Below, in pieces: positions 16,355-25,572 of a stretch of 64,000 nucleotides of DNA. The stretch's first letter is position 1, and each line of letters begins with the position of its first letter. Made by a program: the position numbers and the translations under genes. This DNA is from Piscinibacter gummiphilus. Lineage in GTDB: Bacteria > Pseudomonadota > Gammaproteobacteria > Burkholderiales > Burkholderiaceae_C. The stretch lies in assembly GCF_002116905.1 (NCBI RefSeq), contig NZ_CP015118.1:62001-126000 (forward strand). The letters run 5' to 3'. The notes below the pieces were generated by a model that saw only the letters and a list, made by a program, of their open reading frames with translations, was not told the origin of the DNA and did no database searches.

Positions 16355-17806
16355 ATGACAACCACGACTGCGGGCATGCCCGAGACCCTCGACCTGAAGG
16401 CGCTGCGCCGCGGGGCCGACAGCTGGATGCTGGGGGCGCTGTGGCTCGGGGCGGTGGTCGCGGTGTCGCTCGGGGCCGCGCGCGGCCTGTCGTTGCTCGC
16501 GTGTTCGTGCGCGGGGGCCCTGCTGGTGGCCGGCGGGCTGCTGCACGCACTCGCGCGCGGCACGCTGCTGTCGCGCTGCACCTACCCGGTGCTGCTGATG
16601 GCGATGGTGGCCCTGCACATCCAGCTCGGCGCCGGGCGCACCGAGTGCCACTTCGGCGTGTTCGTCACGCTCGCGTTCCTGCTGCTGTACCGCGACTGGA
16701 AGCCGCTGGTGATCGGCGCCGGTGCCATCGCGCTGCACCACATCGCGTTCGACCGGCTGCAGGCGCTCGGCTTCCCCGTGTTCTGCACGACCGACCCCGA
16801 CTTCGCGCGTGTGCTGGCCCATGCCGGCTACGTGGTGGTGCAGACCGGCTTCGAGATCGTGATCGGCGAACGCATGCGCCGCGACGCGGTGCAGGGCCAT
16901 GAACTCAACCGCATCGTCACCCGCCTGCAGCAGGGCGACCGCCTCGCGCTCGACACGTCGACCACCCGCGCCACGTCACCTGCCGCACGGCAGCTGCAGT
17001 CGGCGCTCGTGCGCATGTCCGGTGCCATCGGGCAGGTGGACCATGCGTCGTCGACCATCGGCACGGCCGTGAACGAGATCGCTGCCGGCCAGCTGGACCT
17101 GTCGACCCGCACCGAGACGGCGGCGTCGAACCTGCAGCAGACCGCCGCCACGCTGCAGCACCTGACGGGCACGGTGCGCCAGAGCGCCGACACCGCGCGC
17201 GAGGCGCACCAGCTCGCCGCCGCGGCCGCCGCCGCCGCCACGCGGGGCGGCACCGTGGTGGACGCGGTCGTGGGCGACATGGACCAGATCAGCCGCTCGT
17301 CGCGCCAGATCGCCGACATCATCGGCGTGATCGACGGCATCGCGTTCCAGACCAACATCCTGGCCTTGAACGCCGCCGTGGAGGCCGCGCGGGCCGGCGA
17401 GAACGGGCGCGGGTTCGCGGTGGTGGCCGGCGAGGTGCGCCACCTGGCCCAGCGCAGCGCGCAGGCGGCCCGGGAGATCAAGGCGCTGATCGAGGCGTCC
17501 ACCGGCGTGGTGGCCGCGGGCGTCGAGCGGGTGGGCGACGCGGGCCGCACGATGGGCGAGATCGTCGGCGTGGTGGAACAGGTCAGCGGCCTGATCGGGG
17601 CGCTCAGCACGTCGGTGGCCGAGCAGCACGAAGGCATCGGCCAGCTCAACGACGTGGTGGCCCGGCTCGACACGATGACGCAGCAGAATTCCGCCCTCGT
17701 GGAGCAGTCGTCCGCCGCCTCGCAGTCGCTGCGCGATCAGGTGCAGCGGCTGGCCGAGGTGGTGCGGGTGTTCCTCATCGCGCCGGCGGTGCGCCCCACT
17801 GCGTGA
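16355..17806 (+). CDS. Methyl-accepting chemotaxis protein with polytopic membrane sensor
   Basis: A 483-residue chemoreceptor. Residues up to about 175 form roughly six hydrophobic segments with almost no periplasmic loop, and carry clustered histidines (ALHIQLGAG, ECHFGVFVTL, IALHHIAFD). There is no Cache, 4HB or HAMP-like periplasmic module. The C-terminal signalling domain has the conserved hairpin tip for CheA/CheW (DGIAFQTNILALNAAVEAARAGE, cut here only for reference to its ends, about residues 328-350). The sensor is therefore membrane-embedded. Its last 32 bases overlap the convergent cysteine hydrolase gene. Confidence 0.88.
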   Translation: MTTTTAGMPETLDLKALRRGADSWMLGALWLGAVVAVSLGAARGLSLLACSCAGALLVAGGLLHALARGTLLSRCTYPVLLMAMVALHIQLGAGRTECHFGVFVTLAFLLLYRDWKPLVIGAGAIALHHIAFDRLQALGFPVFCTTDPDFARVLAHAGYVVVQTGFEIVIGERMRRDAVQGHELNRIVTRLQQGDRLALDTSTTRATSPAARQLQSALVRMSGAIGQVDHASSTIGTAVNEIAAGQLDLSTRTETAASNLQQTAATLQHLTGTVRQSADTAREAHQLAAAAAAAATRGGTVVDAVVGDMDQISRSSRQIADIIGVIDGIAFQTNILALNAAVEAARAGENGRGFAVVAGEVRHLAQRSAQAAREIKALIEASTGVVAAGVERVGDAGRTMGEIVGVVEQVSGLIGALSTSVAEQHEGIGQLNDVVARLDTMTQQNSALVEQSSAASQSLRDQVQRLAEVVRVFLIAPAVRPTA

Positions 17807-18461
17807 GCAGGTCTCCCGACTCGACCACGAGCCCGAGGTGCAGCGACACCATCGCCAGCGCCGCCTGCTCGAGCTTCGGGTCGGTGCCCCGCGTCAGATC
17901 GCGCAGCACGATCACGCGGTAGTTGTGGTTGTTCGCGTCGAAGGCCGTGTTGAGCACGCAGCAGTCCGTGAACCCGCCGTTCAGCACGACGGTGGTGATG
18001 CGCTGGTTGCGCAGCAGGAAGTCGAGGTCGGTGGGGTAGAACGCCGACAGGCGGCGCTTGTTCTCCACGCGCAGGTCCTGCGGTTCCACACGCGTCACCC
18101 ACTCGGTCCACGGCGACCCTTCGAGGGCATGACCCGCGGCGTTCGGGATCGGTCCCACGTGCAGCGGGAAGGTGCGCCGCCAGGCCGCCGGGATGCCGCC
18201 CAGGTCGTCGGCACCGTCCGGGCGCAGCACCGACTTCACGTGCACCACGCGCACGCCGCGGGCGCGGGCCGCGTCGTGGAAGCGGTCGATGCCGTCCACG
18301 ATCTCGCGGGCGCGCGGGGCGGGGCACGGGCAGTCCGGCGAGTCGTCGAGGTGGCCCCGGTGCATGTCGATCGAGATCACCGCGGTGGTGGCCGGGTCGA
18401 GGTAGTCGGGAAACTCGGCGGGCGCGACGTCGCGCGCCTCGCCGTACACGAAGGCGCGCAT
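17775..18461 (-). CDS. Isochorismatase-like cysteine hydrolase
   Basis: A 228-residue cytosolic hydrolase. The family triad is recognisable: Asp in AVISIDMHRGHLDD, a Lys in the central region (HVKSVLRP or ENKRRLSAFY), and the nucleophilic Cys in the GGFTDCCVLNTAFDA stretch. Members hydrolyse amide or ureido bonds (ureidoacrylate hydrolase RutB, N-carbamoylsarcosine amidase, nicotinamidase) or isochorismate. It is the last gene of the nine-gene operon; its ATG overlaps the upstream permease stop (ATGA). The importer and ureidoglycolate-lyase-like gene upstream favour a ureido or carbamoyl substrate, which is inference. Confidence 0.82.
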   Translation of the reverse strand: MRAFVYGEARDVAPAEFPDYLDPATTAVISIDMHRGHLDDSPDCPCPAPRAREIVDGIDRFHDAARARGVRVVHVKSVLRPDGADDLGGIPAAWRRTFPLHVGPIPNAAGHALEGSPWTEWVTRVEPQDLRVENKRRLSAFYPTDLDFLLRNQRITTVVLNGGFTDCCVLNTAFDANNHNYRVIVLRDLTRGTDPKLEQAALAMVSLHLGLVVESGDLLTQWGAPPAR

Positions 18462-19387
18462 CAGCGTCGTTCCTCTCTCACATAGGGTTCACCGAGGGCG
18501 CCGGGTTCGCCCTGGCCGCCCCGCTTGGCCATCGCGACCCAGATCATCACGCCGAGGGTCACGGCGTACGGCGTCATCAGCACGAAGTACTGCGGCAGCG
18601 GGATGCCGGCCGCGGCCAGCTGCGGGATCAGCGCCTCGATGCAGCCGAACAGCAGCGCACCGGCCAGCGCCTTCCACGGCGACCAGCGCGCGAAGATCAC
18701 GAGGCCGATCGCGATCCAGCCGCGCCCGCCGGTCATGCCGGCGATCCACAGCTTGGTGCTGACCACCGACAGGTACGCGCCGGCCAGCCCCACGAGCGCC
18801 GCGCCGGCCAGCACGGCCGCGAAGCGGTAGGCGGTGACACCGATGCCGGCGGCGTCGGCCGCCTGCGGGTTCTCGCCCACCGCGCGCCAGCGCAGGCCGG
18901 TGGTGGTGTGGGCGAGGAACCAGGCCACCGCCGCGAAGATGGGCACGGTGAGCCACACCATCGCGTTCTGCTCGAACAGCCGGCCCACCCCCGGCAGCGC
19001 CGACAGCGGCCACAGCGATGCGGCACCGATGCCACCCGTCGCCTGGTTGGTCCACTCGAACAGCGTGCCGAGCAGGCTCGTGAAACCCTGGCAGAAGAAC
19101 ACGAGCGCGAGGCCCGCGATGACCTGGTTCACCCGCAGCAGGATCACCATCGCGGCGAACAGCACCGACACGAGGCTGGCCGCGCCCATCGCGAGCACGA
19201 GCGAGACGCCGGGCTGCCCGAACGCGAGCTGCGCGCCGATGCCGGTCAACGCGCCCACGAGCATCAGCCCCTCGGCGCCGAGCGACAGCACACCGGCCCG
19301 TTCGGTGAGGATGAGGCCCAGCGCGGCGAGCGCGTAGGGCACCGCGAAGTCGGGGGTGTTGGCGAGCCAGTTGATCAGGATGTCCAT
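18461..19387 (-). CDS. BMP-type ABC transporter permease 2
   Basis: A 308-residue inner-membrane permease with about eight to ten hydrophobic helices and the family segment ERAGVLSLGAEGLMLVGAL near residues 29-47. It belongs to the BPD_transp_2 group that pairs with BMP-family binding proteins to import nucleosides, bases or related compounds. It follows permease 1 by 10 bp and overlaps the cysteine hydrolase start. Confidence 0.88.
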   Translation of the reverse strand: MDILINWLANTPDFAVPYALAALGLILTERAGVLSLGAEGLMLVGALTGIGAQLAFGQPGVSLVLAMGAASLVSVLFAAMVILLRVNQVIAGLALVFFCQGFTSLLGTLFEWTNQATGGIGAASLWPLSALPGVGRLFEQNAMVWLTVPIFAAVAWFLAHTTTGLRWRAVGENPQAADAAGIGVTAYRFAAVLAGAALVGLAGAYLSVVSTKLWIAGMTGGRGWIAIGLVIFARWSPWKALAGALLFGCIEALIPQLAAAGIPLPQYFVLMTPYAVTLGVMIWVAMAKRGGQGEPGALGEPYVREERR

Positions 19388-19397
19388 GGCGTTTCGC

Positions 19398-20528
19398 TCA
19401 CGCGGCGGCCACGCGCCGCAGGCGGTGCCGGATGAAGAAGTCGGACGAGGCGACGGCGATCACGATGACGGCCTGGATCAGCTGCACCATCGAGAACGGC
19501 ACCTGGTAGAACACCTGCAGGCTGCGCCCGGTGACGAACAGGGCGGCCACCAGCAGCGCCACCACCGTGGCCGCCAGCGGGTTGTTGCGCGCGAGGAAGG
19601 CGATCAGGATGCCGGAGAAGCCGTAGCCCTGGTAGAAGGCCTGCGTGAGGCGGCCTTCCTGGCCCGACGCGATCACGAAGCCCGCGAGCCCGGCCATCGC
19701 GCCCGACACCAGCACCGAGCCCACGATCATCCGCGTGACCGGCACGCCGGCCGCGTCCGCCATGCGCGGGTTGGCGTTGACGAAGCGCAGGTACAGGCCC
19801 GCGCGGCTCACGTCCACCAGCCACCACGCGAGCACGGCGACGATGCCGGCCAGCACGATGGCGCTGCCCACGCCGCCGAACAGCTCGGGCAGGCGCTCGG
19901 CGGCGAGGAACTGAGGCGAGTACGGGAACGCATCCTTCGGGTCCTTCCACGGGCCGTACACCAGGTGCAGCAGGAAGTTGCCGGCGAGGTAGTTGAGCAT
20001 CAGCGTGGAGATGATCTCGTTGACGCCGAGCCGCAGCTTCAGCAGCACCGGGCCCCAGGCCCACAGCAGGCCGCACAGCAGCGCGCTCGCGAACATCAGC
20101 GGCAGGCGCAGGCCCTCGGGGCCGACGCCGAAGAACGAGATGGCGGTGGCGCCGATCGCGCCCCAGATCATCTGGCCCTCGAGGCCCAGGTTCCAGAACC
20201 GCGCGCGGAAGGCCATCGCGCCGGCCAGTCCCACGAGGATCATCGGCGCGGCCTGGAACAGCACGGCGCGGAAGTTCTGGCCGTCGAGGAAGGTCTGCAC
20301 GATGAACTCGTTGGCGAGTTCGTCGGCCGGCACGCCGGCCGCGACGAGGATCGCGGCGGAGATGGCGAGGCCGGCCGCGATGGACAGGGCGAGCACGAGG
20401 GCCTGCCAGGGCCAGGCGAGCTGCTGGCGGATCTCCAGTGTGTAGCGGCGGCTGACCCAGGGTTGGTGGCGGCGCGGGCGCGCCACGGACGGTGCCACCA
20501 GGGGCGCGGGTTGGGTCAGGTCAGCCAT
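19398..20528 (-). CDS. BMP-type ABC transporter permease 1
   Basis: A 376-residue permease with a cytosolic N-terminal tail and about nine to ten helices. The segment FRARFWNLGLEGQMIWGAIGA is the counterpart of the conserved loop in permease 2 and is typical of the YufP/NupP-type partner. It overlaps the upstream ATPase gene by 8 bases. Both permeases together form the heterodimeric channel. Confidence 0.88.
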   Translation of the reverse strand: MADLTQPAPLVAPSVARPRRHQPWVSRRYTLEIRQQLAWPWQALVLALSIAAGLAISAAILVAAGVPADELANEFIVQTFLDGQNFRAVLFQAAPMILVGLAGAMAFRARFWNLGLEGQMIWGAIGATAISFFGVGPEGLRLPLMFASALLCGLLWAWGPVLLKLRLGVNEIISTLMLNYLAGNFLLHLVYGPWKDPKDAFPYSPQFLAAERLPELFGGVGSAIVLAGIVAVLAWWLVDVSRAGLYLRFVNANPRMADAAGVPVTRMIVGSVLVSGAMAGLAGFVIASGQEGRLTQAFYQGYGFSGILIAFLARNNPLAATVVALLVAALFVTGRSLQVFYQVPFSMVQLIQAVIVIAVASSDFFIRHRLRRVAAA

Positions 20529-22035
20529 GGTCCACCATCGCTTGGCCGATCGCCTGGCGGTCGGCGGGTTGGTCGTGTTCGGCGACGATGCGCCCGCGGG
20601 TCATCACGCCCACGCGGTCGGCGAGGGCCAGCACCTCGTCGAGGTCCTCGCTGATCAGCAGCACGGCGGCGCCGGCATCGCGCGCGGCGCGCAGGCGGGC
20701 GTGCACCGCGGCACCGGCGCGCACGTCGAGGCCGCGGCTGGGGCTGTGGGCCAACACCACCCGCGGCGACTTGCTGAACTCGCGCGCGATCACGAGCTTC
20801 TGCGCGTTGCCGCCCGACAGCAGCGCGGCCTTCTGCGCGGTGGAGCGCACGCCTTGCACGTCGAACTCGCGCACGGCCTCGGCGGCGTCGGCCTCCAGGT
20901 CCTTCGCACGCAGGTGCCAGGCGGGGCCGTAGCGGCCTGTGTGCACCTGGCCCACGCCGAAGTTCTCGGCCACCGACAGCGAGCCGGCCAGCGCCAGGCC
21001 GTAGCGGTCGGCGGGGATGGCGGCGAGGCCCAGTTCGCGCCGGTCGGCGGTGGAGGTGCGGCGGAGGTCGCCGTGGCCCTCCAGCACGATCTCGCCATCG
21101 GCGGCCATCGGCAGGCCCATGATCGCGGCGGCCAGTTCACCCTGGCCGTTGCCGCCCACGCCGGCGATGCCGTAGATCTCGCCGGCACGCACCGTCAGGT
21201 CCACGCCGTCGAGCACGCGGCGGCCGCCGGACTCGGGCGTGCGCAGGCCGGTGATGCGGAGCTTGACGTCGCCCGGCGTGCCCCGTGGCGCGGCTTCGGC
21301 GGGTGTGGAATCGCCCACCGTGAGCTTCACGAGTTGCTGGGTCGAGGTCTCTTTCGGGTCGACCGTGGCCACCGTGCGGCCGCCGCGCATCACGGTGACG
21401 CGGTCGGCGTAGGTCTTCACGTCGGCCATCTTGTGGGTGACGAGCACGACGGCCGCACCCCCGCGCGCGAGGCCGTGCACGGTCTGCAGCAGGCGCTCGG
21501 CCTCGGTGTCGGTGAGCACCGCCGTGGGTTCGTCGAGGATCAGGATGCGGGCGCCGGCCAGCAACACCTTCAGGATCTCGACCCGCTGCTGCTCGGCGAC
21601 CGAAAGCGTCTCGACCCGCCGCGTGGGATCGATGTCGAAGCCGAGTTCCCGCGCCTTCGCGCGGATGTCGCGCTCCACCTGCGCGAGCCGCTGGCCGTGG
21701 CGCAACCCTTCGGCCGCCGGCGGTGCGGTGAGCAGGATGTTCTGCGCGACCGTGAAGGGCTTCACCAGCTTGAAGTGCTGGTGGACCATGCCGATGCGGT
21801 GGCGGGCCGCGTCGCGCGGCCCGCCGAACCGCACCGCGTTGTCGTCGACGAGCACCGCGCCGGTCTCCGGGGCATAGAGGCCGGCGGCGATGTTCATCAG
21901 CGAGGACTTGCCGGCCCCGTTCTCGCCGAGCAGCGCGTGCACCTCGCCCCAGCGGGCGGCGAAGTGCGCGTCGGTGAGGGCCGCGAAGCCGTCGAAGGAC
22001 TTGCGGATGCCGGTGAGTTCGAGGGCGTTGGGCAT
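20521..22035 (-). CDS. BMP-type ABC transporter ATPase (double nucleotide-binding domain)
   Basis: A 504-residue fusion of two ABC cassettes, the form used by simple-sugar and nucleoside importers (RbsA/YufO type). The first Walker A is GENGAGKSSLM (about residues 35-45), its signature region is LSVAEQQRVEILK, and its Walker B is ILILDEPTAVLT. The second cassette has a degenerate P-loop, GVGGNGQGELAAAIMG, and signature LLSGGNAQKLVIARE, as is usual for the family. The start at 22035 was chosen because upstream in-frame sequence does not resemble the family. It lies 4 bp after the binding-protein gene. Confidence 0.9.
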   Translation of the reverse strand: MPNALELTGIRKSFDGFAALTDAHFAARWGEVHALLGENGAGKSSLMNIAAGLYAPETGAVLVDDNAVRFGGPRDAARHRIGMVHQHFKLVKPFTVAQNILLTAPPAAEGLRHGQRLAQVERDIRAKARELGFDIDPTRRVETLSVAEQQRVEILKVLLAGARILILDEPTAVLTDTEAERLLQTVHGLARGGAAVVLVTHKMADVKTYADRVTVMRGGRTVATVDPKETSTQQLVKLTVGDSTPAEAAPRGTPGDVKLRITGLRTPESGGRRVLDGVDLTVRAGEIYGIAGVGGNGQGELAAAIMGLPMAADGEIVLEGHGDLRRTSTADRRELGLAAIPADRYGLALAGSLSVAENFGVGQVHTGRYGPAWHLRAKDLEADAAEAVREFDVQGVRSTAQKAALLSGGNAQKLVIAREFSKSPRVVLAHSPSRGLDVRAGAAVHARLRAARDAGAAVLLISEDLDEVLALADRVGVMTRGRIVAEHDQPADRQAIGQAMVDHG

Positions 22036-22039
22036 CGTC

Positions 22040-23140
22040 TTACTTCTGCGTGATGACGCCCTTGACGTACCAGTCCATCTTCCACAGGTCGGCGTCGGAC
22101 AGCACGCCGCCCGCCGGCACACGCTCCTTGCCGTCGCGGTCGGACAGCGGGCCGGCGTAGACCTGCTTGCCCTTCATGATGGCCTCGCGTTCGGCCTGGA
22201 TCACTTTGACCTTGTCGGCCGGCACCGCGGGGCCGAAGCCGGCGATGTCGGTGCCGCCCTGGCTCATCGGGATGAAGGCGCCGTACGGGGCGGGTTTCCA
22301 GTTGCCCGCGGCGATCTTCTTGATCTCGGGGGCGAGGTACTTCTCCCACGTCCACACCGACGAGCACAGCGTGGCCTTCGGGGCGAACTGGCGCAGGTCG
22401 CGGTGGTGGCCGGTGCCGTACTTGCCGCGCTCCTGCGCGACGATCTGCGGCGTGGGGCTGTCGACGTGCTGGCCGATCACCTCGGCGCCCTGGTCGATCA
22501 GGGCCATCGCGGCGGCGCGTTCCTTGACCGGGTCGTGCCACGTGCCGGTGTAGATCACGTTGACGGTGGCGGCCGGGTTCACCTTCTGCGCGCCGAGCGC
22601 GAAGGCGTTGACGGTCCAGTTCACCACGCCGAACGGGTTCGCGGCGACGAAGCCGAGCTTGCCCGTCTTCGATGCGGCGCCGGCGGCCATGCCGCACAGG
22701 TAGTGGCTTTCGTAGGTGCGGCCGTAGAAGGCCTGCAGGTTCGCGGCGTTGGTGGTGCCCGAGCCGTTCAGGAAGGCGACCTGCGGGTACTTGGCGGCCA
22801 GCTCCTTGAAGGAGTCGGAGTAGCCGAAGGCGGTGCCGATCACGATGTTGGCGCCGCGCTGGATGAACTTCTCGGCGGCGGGCTTGATGGCCGAGGCGTC
22901 CTCGGGCACGTTCTCGACGAACTGGATCTTCTGGCCCAGTTCCTTCTCGATCTTCACGCGCGCCTCGTCGAAGGCCTGCGTCCAGCCGCCGTCGTTCTTC
23001 GGGCCGTAGTACAGCATCGCGATCTTCGGCTTGTCCTTCAGCGTGAAGCCGTCGGCCGCGAAGGCGGGGGCGGACGCACCGGCACACGTGGCCAGCACCA
23101 CGGTGAGACCGGCTTGCCATGAACTGCTACGAGACATCAT
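22040..23140 (-). CDS. BMP-family ABC transporter substrate-binding protein
   Basis: A 366-residue periplasmic protein with a signal peptide (cleavage near APAFA, residue 28). A LATC sequence inside it is not a proper lipobox, so the protein is probably soluble. The segments MLYYGPKNDGGWTQAFDEA, GTAFGYSDSF and NPFGVVNWTVNAF match the BMP/Med fold that binds nucleosides, purines or similar compounds. A second ATG at 23137 is an equally possible start. It determines the specificity of the importer. Confidence 0.88.
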   Translation of the reverse strand: MMSRSSSWQAGLTVVLATCAGASAPAFAADGFTLKDKPKIAMLYYGPKNDGGWTQAFDEARVKIEKELGQKIQFVENVPEDASAIKPAAEKFIQRGANIVIGTAFGYSDSFKELAAKYPQVAFLNGSGTTNAANLQAFYGRTYESHYLCGMAAGAASKTGKLGFVAANPFGVVNWTVNAFALGAQKVNPAATVNVIYTGTWHDPVKERAAAMALIDQGAEVIGQHVDSPTPQIVAQERGKYGTGHHRDLRQFAPKATLCSSVWTWEKYLAPEIKKIAAGNWKPAPYGAFIPMSQGGTDIAGFGPAVPADKVKVIQAEREAIMKGKQVYAGPLSDRDGKERVPAGGVLSDADLWKMDWYVKGVITQK

Positions 23141-23177
23141 TGACCTTTCAGGAGGGGGAGGGCACGGGGGAGGGGAG

Positions 23178-23663
23178 TCAGTCGACGAGCCGCAGGGCCA
23201 CGGGCAGGCGGCTCGTGTGGTGGTCGGTCACGTTGGTGTCGGCGAGTTCGAGGTTGAAGAACGCGGCCTCGGGGGTGTCGAACAGCGGGCCGGCGTGCCA
23301 GGTGCCACGGGACAGCATCACGGCCACGTCACCCGGGATGCGGAAGGCGCGCACGTCGGACCAGTCGGGTTCGGCGTCGGGGTTGTCGAGGTGCAGCGGC
23401 GGGGCCACCGCGAGCAGCCATGGGTGGCCGCCGACGGACGCGAGCGCCTGCGTGACACGGCGGTGGCGCGTGATCGCGGACACCGTGCGGCCTCGCGTCT
23501 CCAGCTGCATCACGTAGAAGCGGGGCGTGCCTTGCGACAGGTCGAGCGGTGCATCGCCGGGACCGAAGGGCACGCCGTCGGGCAACGCGGCCATCACCGA
23601 GCCGAACGGTGCGAAGGCCTCGGCGGTCAGCGGTTGCACCTTCAGTTCGACGGGCAGGTTCAT
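23178..23663 (-). CDS. Ureidoglycolate lyase family protein (AllA-like)
   Basis: A 161-residue cupin-like protein, the normal length for AllA, which cleaves ureidoglycolate to glyoxylate and urea in purine and allantoin breakdown. Family segments are LTAEAFAPFGSVM, ITRHRRVTQALASVGG and GTWHAGPLFD with its conserved His. The ATG overlaps the flavoprotein stop (ATGA), so it is translationally coupled. No allantoinase or allantoate amidohydrolase lies nearby, so its substrate may be a different ureido compound. Confidence 0.82.
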   Translation of the reverse strand: MNLPVELKVQPLTAEAFAPFGSVMAALPDGVPFGPGDAPLDLSQGTPRFYVMQLETRGRTVSAITRHRRVTQALASVGGHPWLLAVAPPLHLDNPDAEPDWSDVRAFRIPGDVAVMLSRGTWHAGPLFDTPEAAFFNLELADTNVTDHHTSRLPVALRLVD

Positions 23664-25183
23664 GCGGCCACCTCGACGGGGGCGAAGCGGTGTGGCTGCG
23701 CGACGGCGGTCTCGAAGCCCGGCGGCAGCACGAGGTCGGTCTCGTCGTAGCGGCGCAGCTCGTCGACGAGCGTGGCCTCCTGGTCGAGGAACAGGCGCTG
23801 CGTGAGGCCGCGCACGAGGCGGGGCAGCGCGTGCTTGTGGCCGCTGATGGAGGTCGAGTGCGGGCCGTGACTCACGAAACTCGCGCTGTTGAACGCGAAC
23901 ACGCGGGCGACCCAGTCGTCGCCACCGGGCCGACGGGGCAGGAACTCATAGTGTTCGCCGAGGTACGGGTGGGCCGCGAGGCCCGCATCGGCCTCGGACG
24001 CGGGTGGCGTGTAGCGGTCCGACCAGCGCGCCACGGCCGGCCCCAGCGTGCGCAGCTCGGGGCGTGCGGCGAGGTCGAACTGCTGGCCGGTGGCGCAGAT
24101 GACGTGGTCGGCGAGCAGGCGGCCGCGGGGCGTGTCGATCGCCACCTCGCAGCCGGTCCACCGCACCGCGTTCCAGCCGCAGCCGGCGTGCATCGCGAAA
24201 CCGGGCATCGACAGCGCGAGGTGGAAGCTGCCGCGCGGCGGCGGCTGGTCCACGCGGCGGAAGTGGCGGGCCACCTGCCAGCGGGTGGTGTCGCCGAGCC
24301 GCGCGTAGTGGGTCATCAGGCCCGCGGTCTCGATGTGGCGGTGCGGGTTCACGCGCGGCAGCGCGGCGCGGCGGAAGCACAGGTCGACCGAGGCCGCGCC
24401 GGCCCGCAGCGCGGCCACGGCGTTGTCGAAGGCGGAGGCGCCGTGGCCGAGGATGGCGACCCGCCGGCCGCGCATCGCGCCGAAGTCGATCAGGTCGCTG
24501 CTGTGGTGGCGGCGGTCGGCGGGCAGCGCGTCGGCGATGAACGCGGGCACGCGCCAGGCACCGGCGCCGTCGGTGCCGGTGGCCAGCACGACCAGGCGCG
24601 CGAGCCGCGTCTGGCGCTGGCCGTGACGCACGGTGTCGACCGCGAGCAGTCGGCCGTCGCCGTCGGTGGACCGCAGGCCCTGGCGCACGTCGGTCACCTC
24701 GCAGTCGTTCTCGACGGGCAGCTGAAGCGTGGCGCGGTACCAGCGCAGGTAGTCCATCCACGCGGTGCGGGGGATGCGGTCGATGGCGCTCCAGGCCCCC
24801 TCGCCGAAGCGGGCCGTGTACCAACGCTGCACGCTCAGCGTGGGCAGGCCCAGGTCGAGGCCGTTGAGCGCCTTCGGCGTGCGCAGCTCGGGCATGCGCG
24901 CGAAGGTGTCCCACACACCCTCCTGGCCGGACGGCGCGCGGTCGACCACGAGGACGTTGCGCACGCCCTGCGCGCGCAGCGCGGCGCAGAGGCCGAGCCC
25001 CGACTGGCCTCCGCCCACCACGAGCACGTCGTGCACCACCTGGCCCGACGGGCCGAACGCGGGTGGCACCCACGCGCGGTCGGGGTAGGCGAGCGATGCG
25101 AGTTCGGCGCGGGCCAGCGCGGCGAGGGCCGCGCAGGCGAGGTCGGCGCCGGGCAGCGGGACGGGGGCGGTCGGCGAGGCCAT
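23660..25183 (-). CDS. FAD-dependent NAD(P)H oxidoreductase / flavin monooxygenase-like
   Basis: A 507-residue two-dinucleotide-fold flavoprotein. The FAD site is DVLVVGGGQSGLGLCAALRA at about residues 52-71, and the NADPH site is RRVAILGHGASAFDNAVAAL in the middle of the chain. A third conserved element, VICATGQQFD, is the usual second GD-type motif. This is the arrangement of class B flavin monooxygenases, though the Baeyer-Villiger fingerprint is not obvious. It is the third gene of the operon and overlaps both neighbours by ATGA. Substrate unknown; an N-heterocycle or its oxidation product is inferred from context. Confidence 0.78.
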   Translation of the reverse strand: MASPTAPVPLPGADLACAALAALARAELASLAYPDRAWVPPAFGPSGQVVHDVLVVGGGQSGLGLCAALRAQGVRNVLVVDRAPSGQEGVWDTFARMPELRTPKALNGLDLGLPTLSVQRWYTARFGEGAWSAIDRIPRTAWMDYLRWYRATLQLPVENDCEVTDVRQGLRSTDGDGRLLAVDTVRHGQRQTRLARLVVLATGTDGAGAWRVPAFIADALPADRRHHSSDLIDFGAMRGRRVAILGHGASAFDNAVAALRAGAASVDLCFRRAALPRVNPHRHIETAGLMTHYARLGDTTRWQVARHFRRVDQPPPRGSFHLALSMPGFAMHAGCGWNAVRWTGCEVAIDTPRGRLLADHVICATGQQFDLAARPELRTLGPAVARWSDRYTPPASEADAGLAAHPYLGEHYEFLPRRPGGDDWVARVFAFNSASFVSHGPHSTSISGHKHALPRLVRGLTQRLFLDQEATLVDELRRYDETDLVLPPGFETAVAQPHRFAPVEVAA

Positions 25184-25569
25184 CACATCATGAAGTTGAT
25201 GCGGAACACGTTGCCTTCCGGGTCCAGCAGCACCGACTGGTACCAGTTGTAGTAGGTGACGTACGGCGGCTTGACCAGCGTGGCGCCGGACGCGAGCGCG
25301 ACGGGCACCAAACGGTCGACGTCGCCCTTCGAGTCGACGTCGATGTTGAGCAGGAACTTCACGCCCTTCGTGTCCGAGAATTCGGAGAGCTGCAGCAGGT
25401 CGTAGGCGTCGAGCGCGTTGAAGCCGAGGGCGGACTTGCCGGTCTCGAGCCCGCGGAAGATGGGCGAGCGGATCGCCTCGATCTCGGTGAAGCCGAACAC
25501 CTTCTGGTAGAAGCCGCTCAACGCGACGACGTCCTTCGCGAAGACGTTCACATAGGAGAGGTGGGCCAT
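25183..25569 (-). CDS. VOC-family (glyoxalase/dioxygenase fold) protein
   Basis: A 128-residue single VOC domain. It opens with the typical strand AHLSYVNVFAKDVVALSGFYQKVFGF and ends with LLDPEGNVFRINF, which carries the usual C-terminal metal-ligand glutamate position (here the stretch is DPEGNVFRI). Members include glyoxalases, extradiol dioxygenases and small-molecule binding proteins. It follows the dioxygenase gene by 3 bp and overlaps the flavoprotein gene. The reaction cannot be predicted. Confidence 0.75.
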   Translation of the reverse strand: MAHLSYVNVFAKDVVALSGFYQKVFGFTEIEAIRSPIFRGLETGKSALGFNALDAYDLLQLSEFSDTKGVKFLLNIDVDSKGDVDRLVPVALASGATLVKPPYVTYYNWYQSVLLDPEGNVFRINFMM

Positions 25570-25572
25570 CGG

